Origin: an uncultured Kordiimonas sp.
GTDB lineage: Bacteria; Pseudomonadota; Alphaproteobacteria; Sphingomonadales; Kordiimonadaceae
Direction: 5' to 3'
Length of the DNA stretch: 64,000 bases
Assembly (NCBI GenBank): GCA_947503575.1
Contig: CANNDZ010000001.1
Location: forward strand, 372,001-436,000
Shown here: positions 28,301-36,754 of the stretch, in pieces
Layout of the letters: the number at the start of each line of letters is the position of its first letter
How positions within the stretch are numbered: the stretch's first letter is position 1
Program-made: the position numbers and the translations under genes
The notes under the pieces: generated by a model
Told to the model about the DNA's origin: nothing
Databases searched by the model: none
Seen by the model: the letters and a program-made list of their open reading frames with translations, nothing else

Positions 28301-30137
28301 GTCGAAAAAAATTCGCCTCCAGGCGGCGTTTAACCATATGCATATTTTCATAGACCCTAATCCTGGCGATACGGCAAAAGCCTGGAAAGAACGGAAACGC
28401 CTGTTCGATAAAGCTGGGTCAAGCTGGGAAGACTATGACAAGAAGCTCATTTCGAAAGGCGGTGGTATCTTCTCGCGGGCTGAAAAGTCCATCAAGTTGT
28501 CGCCGCAGATCAGGGAATGGCTGGGGGTTGAAGAGGCAAACTTGTCGCCGACCGACCTTATCAACCGTATACTGAAAGCTCAGGCGGACCTTCTTTGGTT
28601 CGGGGGCATCGGCACCTATGTGCGGGCAAGTGACGAAACAGACCAGCAGGCAGGGGACCGTGCCAATGATGCCCTTCGGGTGACGGCACAAGACCTGCGT
28701 GTTACCGCAATCGGCGAAGGCGGCAACCTGGGGATGACCCAAAAAGCCCGCATTGAGTTTGCCAAACGTGGTGGTCGGTTGAATACCGACTTCATCGACA
28801 ATTCCGCCGGCGTGGATTGCTCGGATAAAGAAGTAAACATCAAAATCCTGTTGGCGGACGCAATTGCCAAAGGGTCGTTGAAGGCTGAAGACCGCAATCA
28901 GTTGCTGGAGGATATGACAGAAGAAGTTTCGGATATTGTTCTGTCTGATAACTATCTGCAAACCCAGGCAATTTCGTTAGCGGAGGCAAAGGCCGTTACC
29001 TCCCGGCACTATCATTTGGGCTTGATAAAAGCGCTCGAACGGGATGGGGGGCTGAACCGGGAAATTGAGTTTTTGCCATCCGACGAAGGCTTTGCCGAAA
29101 TGGCAGCTAATGAAAAGGGCCTGACGCGGCCCGAAATTTCAACGCTCATGGCCTATGCAAAAATGTCGTTGTTTGACACGGTGATCAAAAGCGACTTGAT
29201 TGACGATCCTATGATGCAGCCGGAACTGGAATGGGGGTTCCCAACCGTCCTGCGCGAACGGTTTGCCTCTGAACTTTCGGGCCACCAACTGCGGCGGGAA
29301 ATCATTGCCACAGTGCTTGCGAACGAAGTGGTGAACTGGGCCGGTCTTACCTTTGTTTATGAAGTGAAGGAAGAAACCGGCCTCGGGGTGGGCGACATTG
29401 TCGCTGCGTTTGTTGTGGTGCGCGAAGTGTTTGGGCTGCAACAACAGTGGGATGCCATCAATGCCCTTGATTATAAGGTGTCGGCAGAAACACAGTACGA
29501 TATGCATCAGTCAGTGTCGGATAGCCTCAAGGCACAGGTTTTATGGATGCTGCGCAACCTCGAGCAACCTTTCAATGTCAGTGGCTTTGTTGACCGCTTC
29601 AAAGAGCCATTTGAAAAACTGTTTGGGATCAAACAAAATGTGCTCAGCAAACCAGCGCAAACTGCCTTTGTCGAGCGGCGCGATGGCCTGAAGGCAGAGG
29701 GTGTTGGCCATGACTTGGCAACATTTGTATCGGCATTTGAAGTTCTCGCATCCGGCCCGGATATCATCATGGTGTCGGAAGAATGCGGTAAGTCGGTAGA
29801 TTATGTTGCGGGCGTGCATTTTGCGCTTGGAGATTTGTTGCACTTCGACTGGTTGCGCCAGCGCGCAGACCGCATCGCTCTTGATGATCACTGGGAGACG
29901 CTCGCAACGCGCTCTATCCTTGAGGATCTTGCAGACCAGCAAAGACAGCTTGTGCAAGAGGTATGTAAAACGGCCGGCGATAAAACGGTGAAGCAGGCGA
30001 TGGCTGCGTGGGAGAAGTCCCGTGCGACCACTCTGATACGGTCGGAGCGACTTGCTGAAGACCTGCGATCGTCTGGTACCTTGAGTGTTGCAAAGCTTAG
30101 CTTTGCCGCACGGCATTTAAGGTCTATTCTTCGGTAA
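25317..30137 (+). CDS. gdhZ: NAD-dependent glutamate dehydrogenase, large (~180 kDa) class
   Basis: A 1606-residue enzyme converting glutamate to 2-oxoglutarate and ammonia. The frame is open from 25158 but overlaps the upstream gene; the GTG at 25317 follows AGAGG at seven bases and gives the family's usual length (about 1600). The N-terminal regulatory part is followed by the catalytic domain near residues 800-1200: GGPIARGGLRWSDR with PQGSKGGFF, then VVAADKGTATFSD, and GGIGTYVRAS. Caulobacter GdhZ is of this class. A small membrane-anchored protein follows within 18 bases. Confidence 0.95.
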   Translation: MSTQKICDQLNKDFAAMAKKAEKGAAAADLTAFLGELFSVDAPDDLLLRDSSELFAAGHAMWKAAAKRPVDVATVQVFGPRGSETAGPNKTRHTMIMIINDDMPFLVDSVAGCLSSALHYRIHMMHHPIVDIPRDAKGNRNGGKGTQRIRESLMYVEVDAQSDKAALEEIQATLEKTLVDVRDAVKDWKAMLAKIDETVASLTVNPPPIEQAEVDETIQFLRWLGADHFTFLGFREYRFDGNPAQFDFSHVDGSALGILRDPDRYVLRDKDGLTPMSPEIRHFLTQPQPVIITKANVRSTVHRPSHLDYIGVKIFDSEGNPIGERRFVGLFTSLSYSQFAHDVPLIRGKVANIQKRAKHGHQSFAGKALSHILETFPRDELFQVDEDWLYETAKGVLQLTERPRPRAFIRPDQFERFVSALVYVPRENYHSGLRSAITDILCKAYNGEMSVYYAKLSEEPLARWHFIIRTKPGNVPKVEDADIQQQIVEATQGWEDRLQLSLIRHVGEEKGNRLHHDYKNRFTTAYREFFNPDQASYDVIKLEEVDGTDDLRVDFYNHLSDGENRFRLKIYHGSRLIALSSCMPILENMGFRVLSEHSFKMGANTSSHIHDFALECGAESCFKVQEIKPLVEDLFSGVWNGAIENDGFNKLVITSAMTWSQILVLRAYGKYLRQLGMGYTPDYIADTMVEHASLSRRLYALFATQFDPAFKGTRDEEAAKQKAGIYRALESVKSLDHDRILRAYVNVISSTLRTNYYQSGVVQRADERALAFKIRSREVEEAPLPRPYAEIWVYSPQVEGVHLRGGPIARGGLRWSDRREDFRTEVLGLVKAQQVKNAVIVPQGSKGGFFPKQLPAGGDRDAFLKEGVASYRSFITSLLSLTDNLKGGKTVPPKETVRRDGNDPYLVVAADKGTATFSDISNSISEGRGFWLGDAFASGGSAGYDHKKMGITAKGAWVSVQRLFRERGVDVQKDEFTVIGVGDMSGDVFGNGMLLSKKIRLQAAFNHMHIFIDPNPGDTAKAWKERKRLFDKAGSSWEDYDKKLISKGGGIFSRAEKSIKLSPQIREWLGVEEANLSPTDLINRILKAQADLLWFGGIGTYVRASDETDQQAGDRANDALRVTAQDLRVTAIGEGGNLGMTQKARIEFAKRGGRLNTDFIDNSAGVDCSDKEVNIKILLADAIAKGSLKAEDRNQLLEDMTEEVSDIVLSDNYLQTQAISLAEAKAVTSRHYHLGLIKALERDGGLNREIEFLPSDEGFAEMAANEKGLTRPEISTLMAYAKMSLFDTVIKSDLIDDPMMQPELEWGFPTVLRERFASELSGHQLRREIIATVLANEVVNWAGLTFVYEVKEETGLGVGDIVAAFVVVREVFGLQQQWDAINALDYKVSAETQYDMHQSVSDSLKAQVLWMLRNLEQPFNVSGFVDRFKEPFEKLFGIKQNVLSKPAQTAFVERRDGLKAEGVGHDLATFVSAFEVLASGPDIIMVSEECGKSVDYVAGVHFALGDLLHFDWLRQRADRIALDDHWETLATRSILEDLADQQRQLVQEVCKTAGDKTVKQAMAAWEKSRATTLIRSERLAEDLRSSGTLSVAKLSFAARHLRSILR

Positions 30138-30155
30138 GGCTGGAAAGGCGATAAA

Positions 30156-30758
30156 ATGGCCAGGGAACGGAAGTGGTTAGATAAGGAAAACGTCAACCTG
30201 ATGGTGGCGATTTGTGCCGTGCTGATCTCAGCCGCGTCCTTTTATGCCACCTATGTTCAATCAGACGCGGCAGAACGTCAGGTTAAGGCTGAAACATGGC
30301 CTTATTTGCAAATAGATAACGGCAACTATGACCTGGATACCCAAGAGCACAAGCTGTACATGCGGGTGGAAAATGCGGGGGTGGGGCCAGCCCATTTGAA
30401 GCAATTTCAACTATATTACAAAAACCAACCAGTCAGGAACATTCTTCGGGCTGCGCTGCTGTGCTGCGCCGATGAAGGGGACACTGTTCTGGACGAATCC
30501 GGGCAGGTTCGCGAAAAATTCAACAACTTCATCACAGGTGATGTCGTGCCGCGAATTATTCCAGCAGGCGAGCACAAGTTGGTTTTTTCCCTTATGCAAA
30601 CTGAAGCCAATAGGGATTTATGGAGCCGGCTTGATCGGGCGCGTTTTGATTTAACTGCGACAGGGTGTTACTGCTCCTTGCTCGATGATTGCTTTGAAAC
30701 AGACTTTGAGGCTGAACCAGTGCCAGTAAAGGCTTGCCGCCGCGAACCTGACCTTTGA
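30156..30758 (+). CDS. Conserved hypothetical protein with one N-terminal membrane helix
   Basis: A 200-residue protein I do not recognise. One helix (LMVAICAVLISAASFYATYV, about 15-34) is followed by a heptad-like stretch and then a beta-rich domain (WPYLQIDNGNYDLDTQEHKLY, VENAGVGPAHLKQFQLYY) resembling extracellular immunoglobulin-like or DUF-type modules. Four Cys occur in pairs (LLCCADEG; CYC) plus two more, so disulfides are possible if it is periplasmic. It lies 18 bases after glutamate dehydrogenase and may be co-transcribed. Confidence 0.7.
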   Translation: MARERKWLDKENVNLMVAICAVLISAASFYATYVQSDAAERQVKAETWPYLQIDNGNYDLDTQEHKLYMRVENAGVGPAHLKQFQLYYKNQPVRNILRAALLCCADEGDTVLDESGQVREKFNNFITGDVVPRIIPAGEHKLVFSLMQTEANRDLWSRLDRARFDLTATGCYCSLLDDCFETDFEAEPVPVKACRREPDL

Positions 30759-30809
30759 CTTCAACGGATAGACGGTTGCCGGCAAGCCGCCAAAGAAGCT
30801 TTTGTTTTT

Positions 30810-31814
30810 TTATAGTGAAGCGCTACCCGCCTGGCCGGACATGGCCGAGCGACCATGAGGTTCATTCAAATCCAAAGTAGGACCCGTGGGCACAATCCCG
30901 CTGGGGTTGATGCTTTTGTGGCTGGCGTAATAATGTGTCTTGATGTGGTCCATATGAACAGTGCCCGCGATGCCGGGCACCTGATAAATGTCCCGCGTGT
31001 AGGCCCACAGGTTTGGATAGTCTTTCAGCATACGTATGTTGCATTTGAAATGACCCACATACACCGGATCAAACCGCACCAGGGTGGTGAAAAGCCGGAT
31101 GTCTGCTTCGGTAAGCTGGTTGCCCGTTAGGTAGCGCTGGGCTGCCAGACGCTCTTCCAGCCACTCAAGTGTCTCAAACAAGGGTTCAATGGCCTCTTCA
31201 TACGCGGTCTGACTGGTTGCAAAGCCGGTTTTATACACACCGTTATTGACGCTGTTGTAAACGCGCTCGTTAATCTGGTCAATCTGGGCCCGCAATGGCT
31301 CCGGCCAATAATCACCCGGCGTTGCGCCCAGCCCATCAAACGCGGTATTGAACATGCGAATGATATCGGCGGACTCGTTACTGACGACCGTGTTTAGCTT
31401 TTTGTCCCACAAGACGGGCACTGTTACGCGCCCGGTGAAGGCCGGGTCAGCTTTGGTGTAGATTTCATGCATGAAGTGGCTGTTAAACAAAGGCTCGCCT
31501 GTGCTGCCGTCTGCGGTGTCGAATGTCCAGCCATTGTCCAGCATGGTCATGCCGACAACCGAGACATCAATCATTTTCTCCAGCCCCTTGAGCGCGCGCA
31601 TGATTAGGGTGCGGTGGGCCCAGGGACAAGCGTAGGAGACAAAAAGATGATATCGCCCCCCTTCTGCCTGAAAGCCGCCCTTGCCGGTTGGCCCCGCACT
31701 GCCATCAGCGGTTACCCAGTTCCTGAACTGGCTTTCTGCCCTAACAAAGCGGCCGCCCGTTGACTTTGTGTCATACCATTGATCAACCCACTTGCCGTCT
31801 ACCAATAATCCCAT
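30810..31814 (-). CDS. Glutathionyl-hydroquinone reductase (Xi-class GST, YqjG/PcpF-like)
   Basis: A 334-residue enzyme that removes glutathione from glutathionyl-hydroquinones. The active-site Cys is in SYACPWAHRTLI. The start at 31814 gives MGLLVDGKWVDQWYDTKS, the standard family N-terminus, with GAGG at eight bases; the frame is open six codons further. The C-terminal GST domain has FTTLVRFDPVYVGHFKCN and YPNLWAYTRDIYQ, both family hallmarks. A LysR gene lies 118 bases upstream on the same strand and may control it. Confidence 0.93.
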   Translation of the reverse strand: MGLLVDGKWVDQWYDTKSTGGRFVRAESQFRNWVTADGSAGPTGKGGFQAEGGRYHLFVSYACPWAHRTLIMRALKGLEKMIDVSVVGMTMLDNGWTFDTADGSTGEPLFNSHFMHEIYTKADPAFTGRVTVPVLWDKKLNTVVSNESADIIRMFNTAFDGLGATPGDYWPEPLRAQIDQINERVYNSVNNGVYKTGFATSQTAYEEAIEPLFETLEWLEERLAAQRYLTGNQLTEADIRLFTTLVRFDPVYVGHFKCNIRMLKDYPNLWAYTRDIYQVPGIAGTVHMDHIKTHYYASHKSINPSGIVPTGPTLDLNEPHGRSAMSGQAGSASL

Positions 31815-31932
31815 AGGTCTTGCCTCTTTCATCTGCTAACGGACTGGATATAGACCCCGCTATGCTGTGTTGGTAGCAACAAAGAGTGAAAGACAGGGTT
31901 GCGTTATTGGCAACGCAGTGGGTTGACCGTGC

Positions 31933-32820
31933 TTATTTCGCCGCGAACCAGTCTGTCAGGAAGTCGATGAGCGCTCGTACTTTGGTTGGCAATAAACGAC
32001 GTTCGGCATAGAGCGCATACAAGGCGCTTTCCGGCCTTTTCCAGTCATCCAGAATTGTGACGATGTCGCCGGCTGCAAGCGCATCCCGCAGGAAAAAGTC
32101 TGGCAGTGTTGCGATCGCAAGACCTGCTTTTGCGATTTCAAGCTGCATAAGGCCTGAATTTGTAGTTGATGACCCTTTGATCCTTACAGCCTTGGTGCCA
32201 TCGGGCCCGACAAATCGCCACTGTTCGCTGGCTGCCACATTGGCGTAAAAAACGCAGTTGTGGTTTTGCAAGTCGTCCGGGGATGTGGGTTTACCGTGGT
32301 CATTTAGATAGGCCGGGCTTGCAATCACATGAGACTGGACACTGGCCAGTTTTTTGGCGATCAGGCTTGTATCATTGAGGTTTTGCGCCACGCGCAGTGC
32401 CAGATCATACCCGCCGCCGATGACATCAACACGTTCATCCGACAGATGTAGTTCAAACGTCAGCCCCGGATGCGCGGCCATGAAGGCGGTAAAAGGCGCA
32501 TGCAGGTCAATATCTGAAAAACTGCGTGGGGCGGTGATACGGATATGGCCAACAAGGTTGTCGCTTGCGGTTTTGACCGACTGTTTGGCGTCTTCGACAT
32601 CAGCCAAAATAGCGAGCGCCCGTTCATAGAATTGAGTGCCGGCATCTGTTGGGGTCACGCCCCGTGTGGTGCGGGATAGCAAGCGAACACCCAAATCGTC
32701 TTCCAGCGACTGAATGCGCCGCGAAGCGACAGACTTGGTAATATGCAGTGCTTTTGCCGCTGCCGTCAGGTTGCCTTCTTCCACCGTGCGACAAAATGTT
32801 CGCATGCCCACAAGGTCCAT
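31933..32820 (-). CDS. LysR-family transcriptional regulator
   Basis: A 295-residue LTTR with helix-turn-helix GNLTAAAKALHITKSVASRRIQSLE near the N-terminus, followed by the usual linker and effector domain (ITAPRSFSDIDLHAPFTAFM). It resembles the large group with the SRRIQSLEDDLGVRLLSRTTRG motif, often local regulators of oxidoreductases. It lies upstream of the glutathionyl-hydroquinone reductase gene in the same orientation. A small inverted repeat, TGCGTT-N6-AACGCA (31900-31917), lies between them and might be an operator. Confidence 0.9.
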   Translation of the reverse strand: MDLVGMRTFCRTVEEGNLTAAAKALHITKSVASRRIQSLEDDLGVRLLSRTTRGVTPTDAGTQFYERALAILADVEDAKQSVKTASDNLVGHIRITAPRSFSDIDLHAPFTAFMAAHPGLTFELHLSDERVDVIGGGYDLALRVAQNLNDTSLIAKKLASVQSHVIASPAYLNDHGKPTSPDDLQNHNCVFYANVAASEQWRFVGPDGTKAVRIKGSSTTNSGLMQLEIAKAGLAIATLPDFFLRDALAAGDIVTILDDWKRPESALYALYAERRLLPTKVRALIDFLTDWFAAK

Positions 32821-32885
32821 CTTTGTGTCCTCTTTTTCAGAACTTAAGCTGGGTTATGGTGGATAAGTGTTTTCTTTTTAGCAAC

Positions 32886-32911
32886 AAAAAACCGACGCGC
32901 GAACGCGTCGG
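32886..32911 (-). terminator. Rho-independent terminator of the XRE gene
   Basis: Read on the minus strand, CCGACGCG-TTCG-CGCGTCGG forms an 8-bp stem with a UUCG tetraloop, followed directly by six T. It lies 48 bases after the stop of the XRE-family gene. Confidence 0.88.
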
Positions 32912-32958
32912 CGTGCCATGCCCTTCAGATTACTTTCACATGCTTTTTCATATGTGGC

Positions 32959-33642
32959 TTAGCGCCAACGTCGGCTGATGTAAAAGCATCCAAGGCCGCC
33001 AATCATCAACATAAAGCCAAGGCTATAATGCCATGTAATGAGTGTGGGGGCGGAATAGGGCTCAATATGATGCCGGGTGTATCGCCGGAACCCACCTTCG
33101 ACGGGTTCGATGTAAACGTCGCCCCGGTCTGACGTGTGAACCTGAAAATCGTAATCAATACGCTCGGTTATAGGGGTATTGTTTTTGTCTGGAATACCGG
33201 CTTCGAGGAACTGGAACACCAGCGGCGGTTCGCCTTCAAAGATGATGCCTTCAGACCGGTAGTGATATTTATACATCTCCGGTTCGCCGGTCGCGAAGGC
33301 AAGGCCCAGCATACCGCCACCGAGCATCAACATGGCAAGCCCGGCAACCAACCAGCTGCGCATATAGCGCGCTTCTGATTTTTGGCGGGCCAGCACAACG
33401 GCGCGGACCTCGCTGATCTCTCGCAGCTTGTCCAACTCCGCGGAAAAGATGCTGGCTGCCATATCTTTTGTATCGAGTTTATAGGCCGCTACCAGTCGTC
33501 CGAAGATATCTTCTGAAGGGTAGGACTTGCCGGTTTCGAGCTTTGATAAATAGGATTGCTCAATGCTTGCTTTCGCTGCCGCCTCGGGCTGGGTCCAGCC
33601 ATTTTTTTCGCGGGCCTGTCGTAAATAATCGCCAAACTTCAT
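32959..33642 (-). CDS. XRE-family DNA-binding protein with membrane segments
   Basis: A 227-residue protein. Residues 1-60 form a Cro/C1-type helix-turn-helix (YLRQAREKNGWTQPEAAAKASIEQSYLSKLETGKSYPS). A helix near 96-116 (WLVAGLAMLMLGGGMLGLAFA) and a second near the C-terminus (TLITWHYSLGFMLMIGGLGCFYI) would place a ~75-residue loop across the membrane. Membrane-tethered XRE regulators of this shape are common but mostly uncharacterised. AGGAGA precedes the ATG. It has its own terminator and no partner. Confidence 0.82.
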   Translation of the reverse strand: MKFGDYLRQAREKNGWTQPEAAAKASIEQSYLSKLETGKSYPSEDIFGRLVAAYKLDTKDMAASIFSAELDKLREISEVRAVVLARQKSEARYMRSWLVAGLAMLMLGGGMLGLAFATGEPEMYKYHYRSEGIIFEGEPPLVFQFLEAGIPDKNNTPITERIDYDFQVHTSDRGDVYIEPVEGGFRRYTRHHIEPYSAPTLITWHYSLGFMLMIGGLGCFYISRRWR

Positions 33643-33842
33643 GTTGGTCTCCTGTGGGCCAAGTGTCGGCCTTTTTCGATTGATAACACAGCGAAGTCTT
33701 GTGAAGTCGGATAAAGAATACTAGCTGAATATGCCGGAATATCAGGAAGAAACAGGAATATTTCTTCAAAAAAGGGCAAATTTTTGCCTCAAAAAATACG
33801 GAACTAATGCAAAAAAGCACGAAAACAGGTCAAAAAAATACA

Positions 33843-33869
33843 AAACCGGCCCCAAAAAGGAGCCGGTTC
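33843..33869 (-). terminator. Rho-independent terminator of infC
   Basis: On the minus strand AACCGGC and GCCGGTT pair around an 11-base loop, followed by a T-rich run (TTTTGTATTTTTTT). It lies about 27 bases after the infC stop codon, so infC is the last gene of its transcript and rpmI/rplT are not adjacent. Confidence 0.8.
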
Positions 33870-33895
33870 TATAAATTGTGTATTTTTGCCCGCGC

Positions 33896-34432
33896 CTATT
33901 TGGGGGCGATCACCATAATCATCTGGCGGCCTTCCATTTTGGGGCGCGCTTCGATTTTTGCGGTTTCTTCCATCTCGTCGGCAACCCGGTTCAAAACTTC
34001 CATGCCCAGTTCCTGGTGAGCCATTTCACGGCCACGGAAACGGATGGTCATTTTCACCTTATCGCCGTTATCGATAAACTGATGCACCTTCTTCAGCTTG
34101 ACCTCATAGTCATGCACGTCAATGCCGGGGCGCATCTTGATTTCTTTTACATCTTGGGTTTTTTGGTTCTTACGGGCCAGGTTGGCTTTTTTCTGCTGTT
34201 CGTATTTGAACTTGCCGTAATCAAGAACCTTACATACCGGAGGCTCTGCATTCGGGGATATTTCCACAAGGTCCAGGCCGGATTCGGCTGCTATATCCAT
34301 CGCTGCCTGTTGCGATACGACGCCGTGGTTCTCACCTTCTGCACCGATCAAACGCACTTCACGTGCTGTGATCAAGCCGTTTACGCGCGGGCCTTCATGT
34401 TTTGGCGGTCCCGCAAAATTGCCTCTACGTAT
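33896..34432 (-). CDS. infC: Translation initiation factor IF-3, starting at AUA
   Basis: A 178-residue IF-3. The first ordinary start codon in frame is a TTG at 34375, which would cut off the conserved N-terminal segment. Upstream the frame continues with [12 protein letters not shown] before [11 protein letters not shown], the normal IF-3 N-terminus, back to an ATA at 34432-34430. AGGAG (34444-34440) lies seven bases before this ATA. No ATG, GTG or TTG lies between ATA and TTG. Rare start codons (AUU in E. coli) allow IF-3 to limit its own synthesis; the AUA here fits that. The C-terminal domain ([18 protein letters not shown]) is canonical. It lies downstream of thrS, as in many bacteria. 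Confidence 0.9.
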   Translation of the reverse strand: MRRGNFAGPPKHEGPRVNGLITAREVRLIGAEGENHGVVSQQAAMDIAAESGLDLVEISPNAEPPVCKVLDYGKFKYEQQKKANLARKNQKTQDVKEIKMRPGIDVHDYEVKLKKVHQFIDNGDKVKMTIRFRGREMAHQELGMEVLNRVADEMEETAKIEARPKMEGRQMIMVIAPK

Positions 34433-34444
34433 GTCCAGTCTCCT
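34430..34444 (-). promoter_or_regulatory. infC Shine-Dalgarno and non-canonical AUA start
   Basis: AGGAG at 34444-34440, a seven-base spacer, then ATA at 34432-34430 on the minus strand. This pair decides the infC start and is the expected site of IF-3 autoregulation by start-codon discrimination. Confidence 0.8.
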
Positions 34445-34562
34445 GTAACTGTTGTCAAAAATGGCTGAGTCTGCGCCCCATTTCTGTCAGGGGTCACAGA
34501 CTCATCGTGCCTGTTACTATACTCGTTTGGCCGCCGCTTGCAAAGCCATGAAACACAGGCTG

Positions 34563-36560
34563 TCAGGCACCACCACCTGTACCATCCGGCATGGTGCCTT
34601 CTTCAGCCAGTGCCTTGACCGCAGTATCCAGGTCCATAACGGTCTGGTCCTTACTGCCAAGCCGGCGAATGCTCACTTGTCCGTTTTCGGCTTCGCGCAT
34701 GCCCACAACCAATATTGCAGGCACTTTGGCATGGCTGTGTTCGCGAACCTTATAGTTGATCTTCTCATTCCTGAGATCAAGTTTCGCGCGCAGGCCTGCT
34801 GCCTCCAGTTTGGCGAACACTTCGGTGGCGTAGCTGTCAGCATCTGATGTAATCGGCGTTACCACCGCTTGCACAGGTGACAGCCACAGCGGCATACGGC
34901 CCGCGAAATGCTCAATCATGATACCAATGAAGCGCTCCAGCGTGCCTAAAATCGCGCGGTGCAACATCACCGGGCGCTGCTTGCTGCCATCTTCCGCAAT
35001 ATAGGTTGCGTCCAGCCGCTCTGGCAAAACAAAGTCTGATTGCAGCGTACCGCATTGCCATGTGCGCCCAATGGCGTCCGACAGATGAAACTCCAGCTTT
35101 GGCCCATAAAACGCGCCTTCACCCGGTGCATATTCAAATGGTATCCCGCGTGCGGTCAGGGCAGCTTCCAGCGCGGCTTCTGCTTTGTCCCAAATTTCAT
35201 CAGTGCCTGCCCGCACCTCTGGGCGCGTGGCCAACTTCACCTGAAACTCGGGAAAGCCAAGGTCCTCGTAAACACTTGCCAAAAGGTCACAGAAAGCAAC
35301 GCTTTCTTCTGTTACCTGGTCTTCGCGGCAGAAAATATGTCCGTCGTCCTGGGTCATTTGCCGCACCCGCATCAGGCCGTGCAGCGCGCCGTGCGCTTCG
35401 TTGCGGTGACAGCAACCGAATTCGGCAAACCGGATCGGCAGGTCGCGGTAACTTTTAATGCCCTGGCGGAAAACCTGAACATGCGCCGGGCAGTTCATGG
35501 GCTTGAGCGCCATTAATTTGGCATCGCCCGAAAGTACAGGCGCGTCTTCATCCGTTGAAGGCACTTCATCGGGCACCACAAACATGTTTTCCCGGAACTT
35601 GGACCAGTGGCCAGACTTTTCCCACAGTTTGCTGTCCAGAAGCTGAGGCGTTTTAATCTCGTCATAGCCCGCGCCTTTCAGGCGGGTGCGAATGTATTTT
35701 TCAAGCTGCAACCAAACAGTATAGCCCTTTGGATGCCAGAAAACCGAGCCTTGCGCTTCTTCCTGCAAATGAAACAAGTCCATCTCGCGGCCCAGTTTGC
35801 GGTGGTCGCGCTTGGCGGCTTCTTCCAGCCGGTGCAGATAGGCTTTCAGCTCTTTTTTGTCGCGCCAGCAGGTGCCGTAAATGCGGGTCAGCATTTCGTT
35901 TTTGCTGTCGCCGCGCCAATAGGCACCGGCAACCTTCATCAGCTTGAAGGCATCGCCCAGCTTGCCGGTGGATGGCAGGTGCGGCCCGCGGCACAGGTCC
36001 AGCCAGTCACCCTGACGGTAGATGGTGATATCTTCGCCCGCTGGCAGGTCAGAAATAATTTCTGCCTTATAAATTTCGCCAATAGCCTTGAAGTGCTTGA
36101 TTGCTTCGTCCCGGTCCCAGACTTCCCGGATAATTTCTTCGTCGCGCTTGACGATCTCGTGCATGCGCTTCTCGATCACCTCAAGGTCTTCCTCGGTGAA
36201 CGGTTTGTCGCGCGCAAAATCGTAAAAGAAGCCATCTTCGATGACAGGGCCGATGGTCACTTGCGTACCGGGGAACAACTCTTGCACCGCTTCCGCCATA
36301 ATGTGTGCGCAGTCATGGCGCATCAGCTCAAGGCCTTCTTCTTCACGCTTAGTGATGATCGCGACATCAGCGTCTGCCTCTATGGCGCGGCTCAGGTCCC
36401 ACAGGTCACCGTCTACTTCAATTGCCAGTGCGGCTTTCAGCAGGCCGGGTCCGATATCAGCGGCAAGTGTCGCGCCCGTTACCGGTCCGTCAAAGGTGCG
36501 CACACTGCCGTCGGGCAGGCGCAGGTTGACCGGGTTTTGGGCACTTTGGGTCTCGCTCAT
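34563..36560 (-). CDS. thrS: Threonyl-tRNA synthetase
   Basis: A 665-residue synthetase charging tRNA-Thr. Domains in order: TGS (1-65), the editing domain with [17 protein letters not shown] (about 83-99), the class-II catalytic core with the zinc-site motif [10 protein letters not shown], motif 2 [17 protein letters not shown], and motif 3 near [21 protein letters not shown], then the anticodon-binding domain ([17 protein letters not shown]). GAGGATATC precedes the ATG. The final residues ([11 protein letters not shown]) are an unremarkable tail. It is followed by infC after 130 bases, a conserved pair. Confidence 0.97.
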   Translation of the reverse strand: MSETQSAQNPVNLRLPDGSVRTFDGPVTGATLAADIGPGLLKAALAIEVDGDLWDLSRAIEADADVAIITKREEEGLELMRHDCAHIMAEAVQELFPGTQVTIGPVIEDGFFYDFARDKPFTEEDLEVIEKRMHEIVKRDEEIIREVWDRDEAIKHFKAIGEIYKAEIISDLPAGEDITIYRQGDWLDLCRGPHLPSTGKLGDAFKLMKVAGAYWRGDSKNEMLTRIYGTCWRDKKELKAYLHRLEEAAKRDHRKLGREMDLFHLQEEAQGSVFWHPKGYTVWLQLEKYIRTRLKGAGYDEIKTPQLLDSKLWEKSGHWSKFRENMFVVPDEVPSTDEDAPVLSGDAKLMALKPMNCPAHVQVFRQGIKSYRDLPIRFAEFGCCHRNEAHGALHGLMRVRQMTQDDGHIFCREDQVTEESVAFCDLLASVYEDLGFPEFQVKLATRPEVRAGTDEIWDKAEAALEAALTARGIPFEYAPGEGAFYGPKLEFHLSDAIGRTWQCGTLQSDFVLPERLDATYIAEDGSKQRPVMLHRAILGTLERFIGIMIEHFAGRMPLWLSPVQAVVTPITSDADSYATEVFAKLEAAGLRAKLDLRNEKINYKVREHSHAKVPAILVVGMREAENGQVSIRRLGSKDQTVMDLDTAVKALAEEGTMPDGTGGGA

Positions 36561-36754
36561 GATATCCTCGTTTTAGCGACTAAAATTGTGTGAACAGCGG
36601 ACGTAGCGGGCAAGGGGGTCGAAGTCAAGCAATGCCTATGGTTTCTAGCCTTTTTGCTATCCAATTTATAGCGCCGTTGTGGCCTTTTTTATTGTCACGC
36701 GGACAAATATGTTGCTAGGCTCGAAGCGGCTAATGGGTCAATTTGGGGGAAGTT

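Noticed and set aside
35607-36593. 328-codon plus-strand frame
   Set aside because: Antisense to thrS and lacks any recognisable domain; codon use follows the synthetase.
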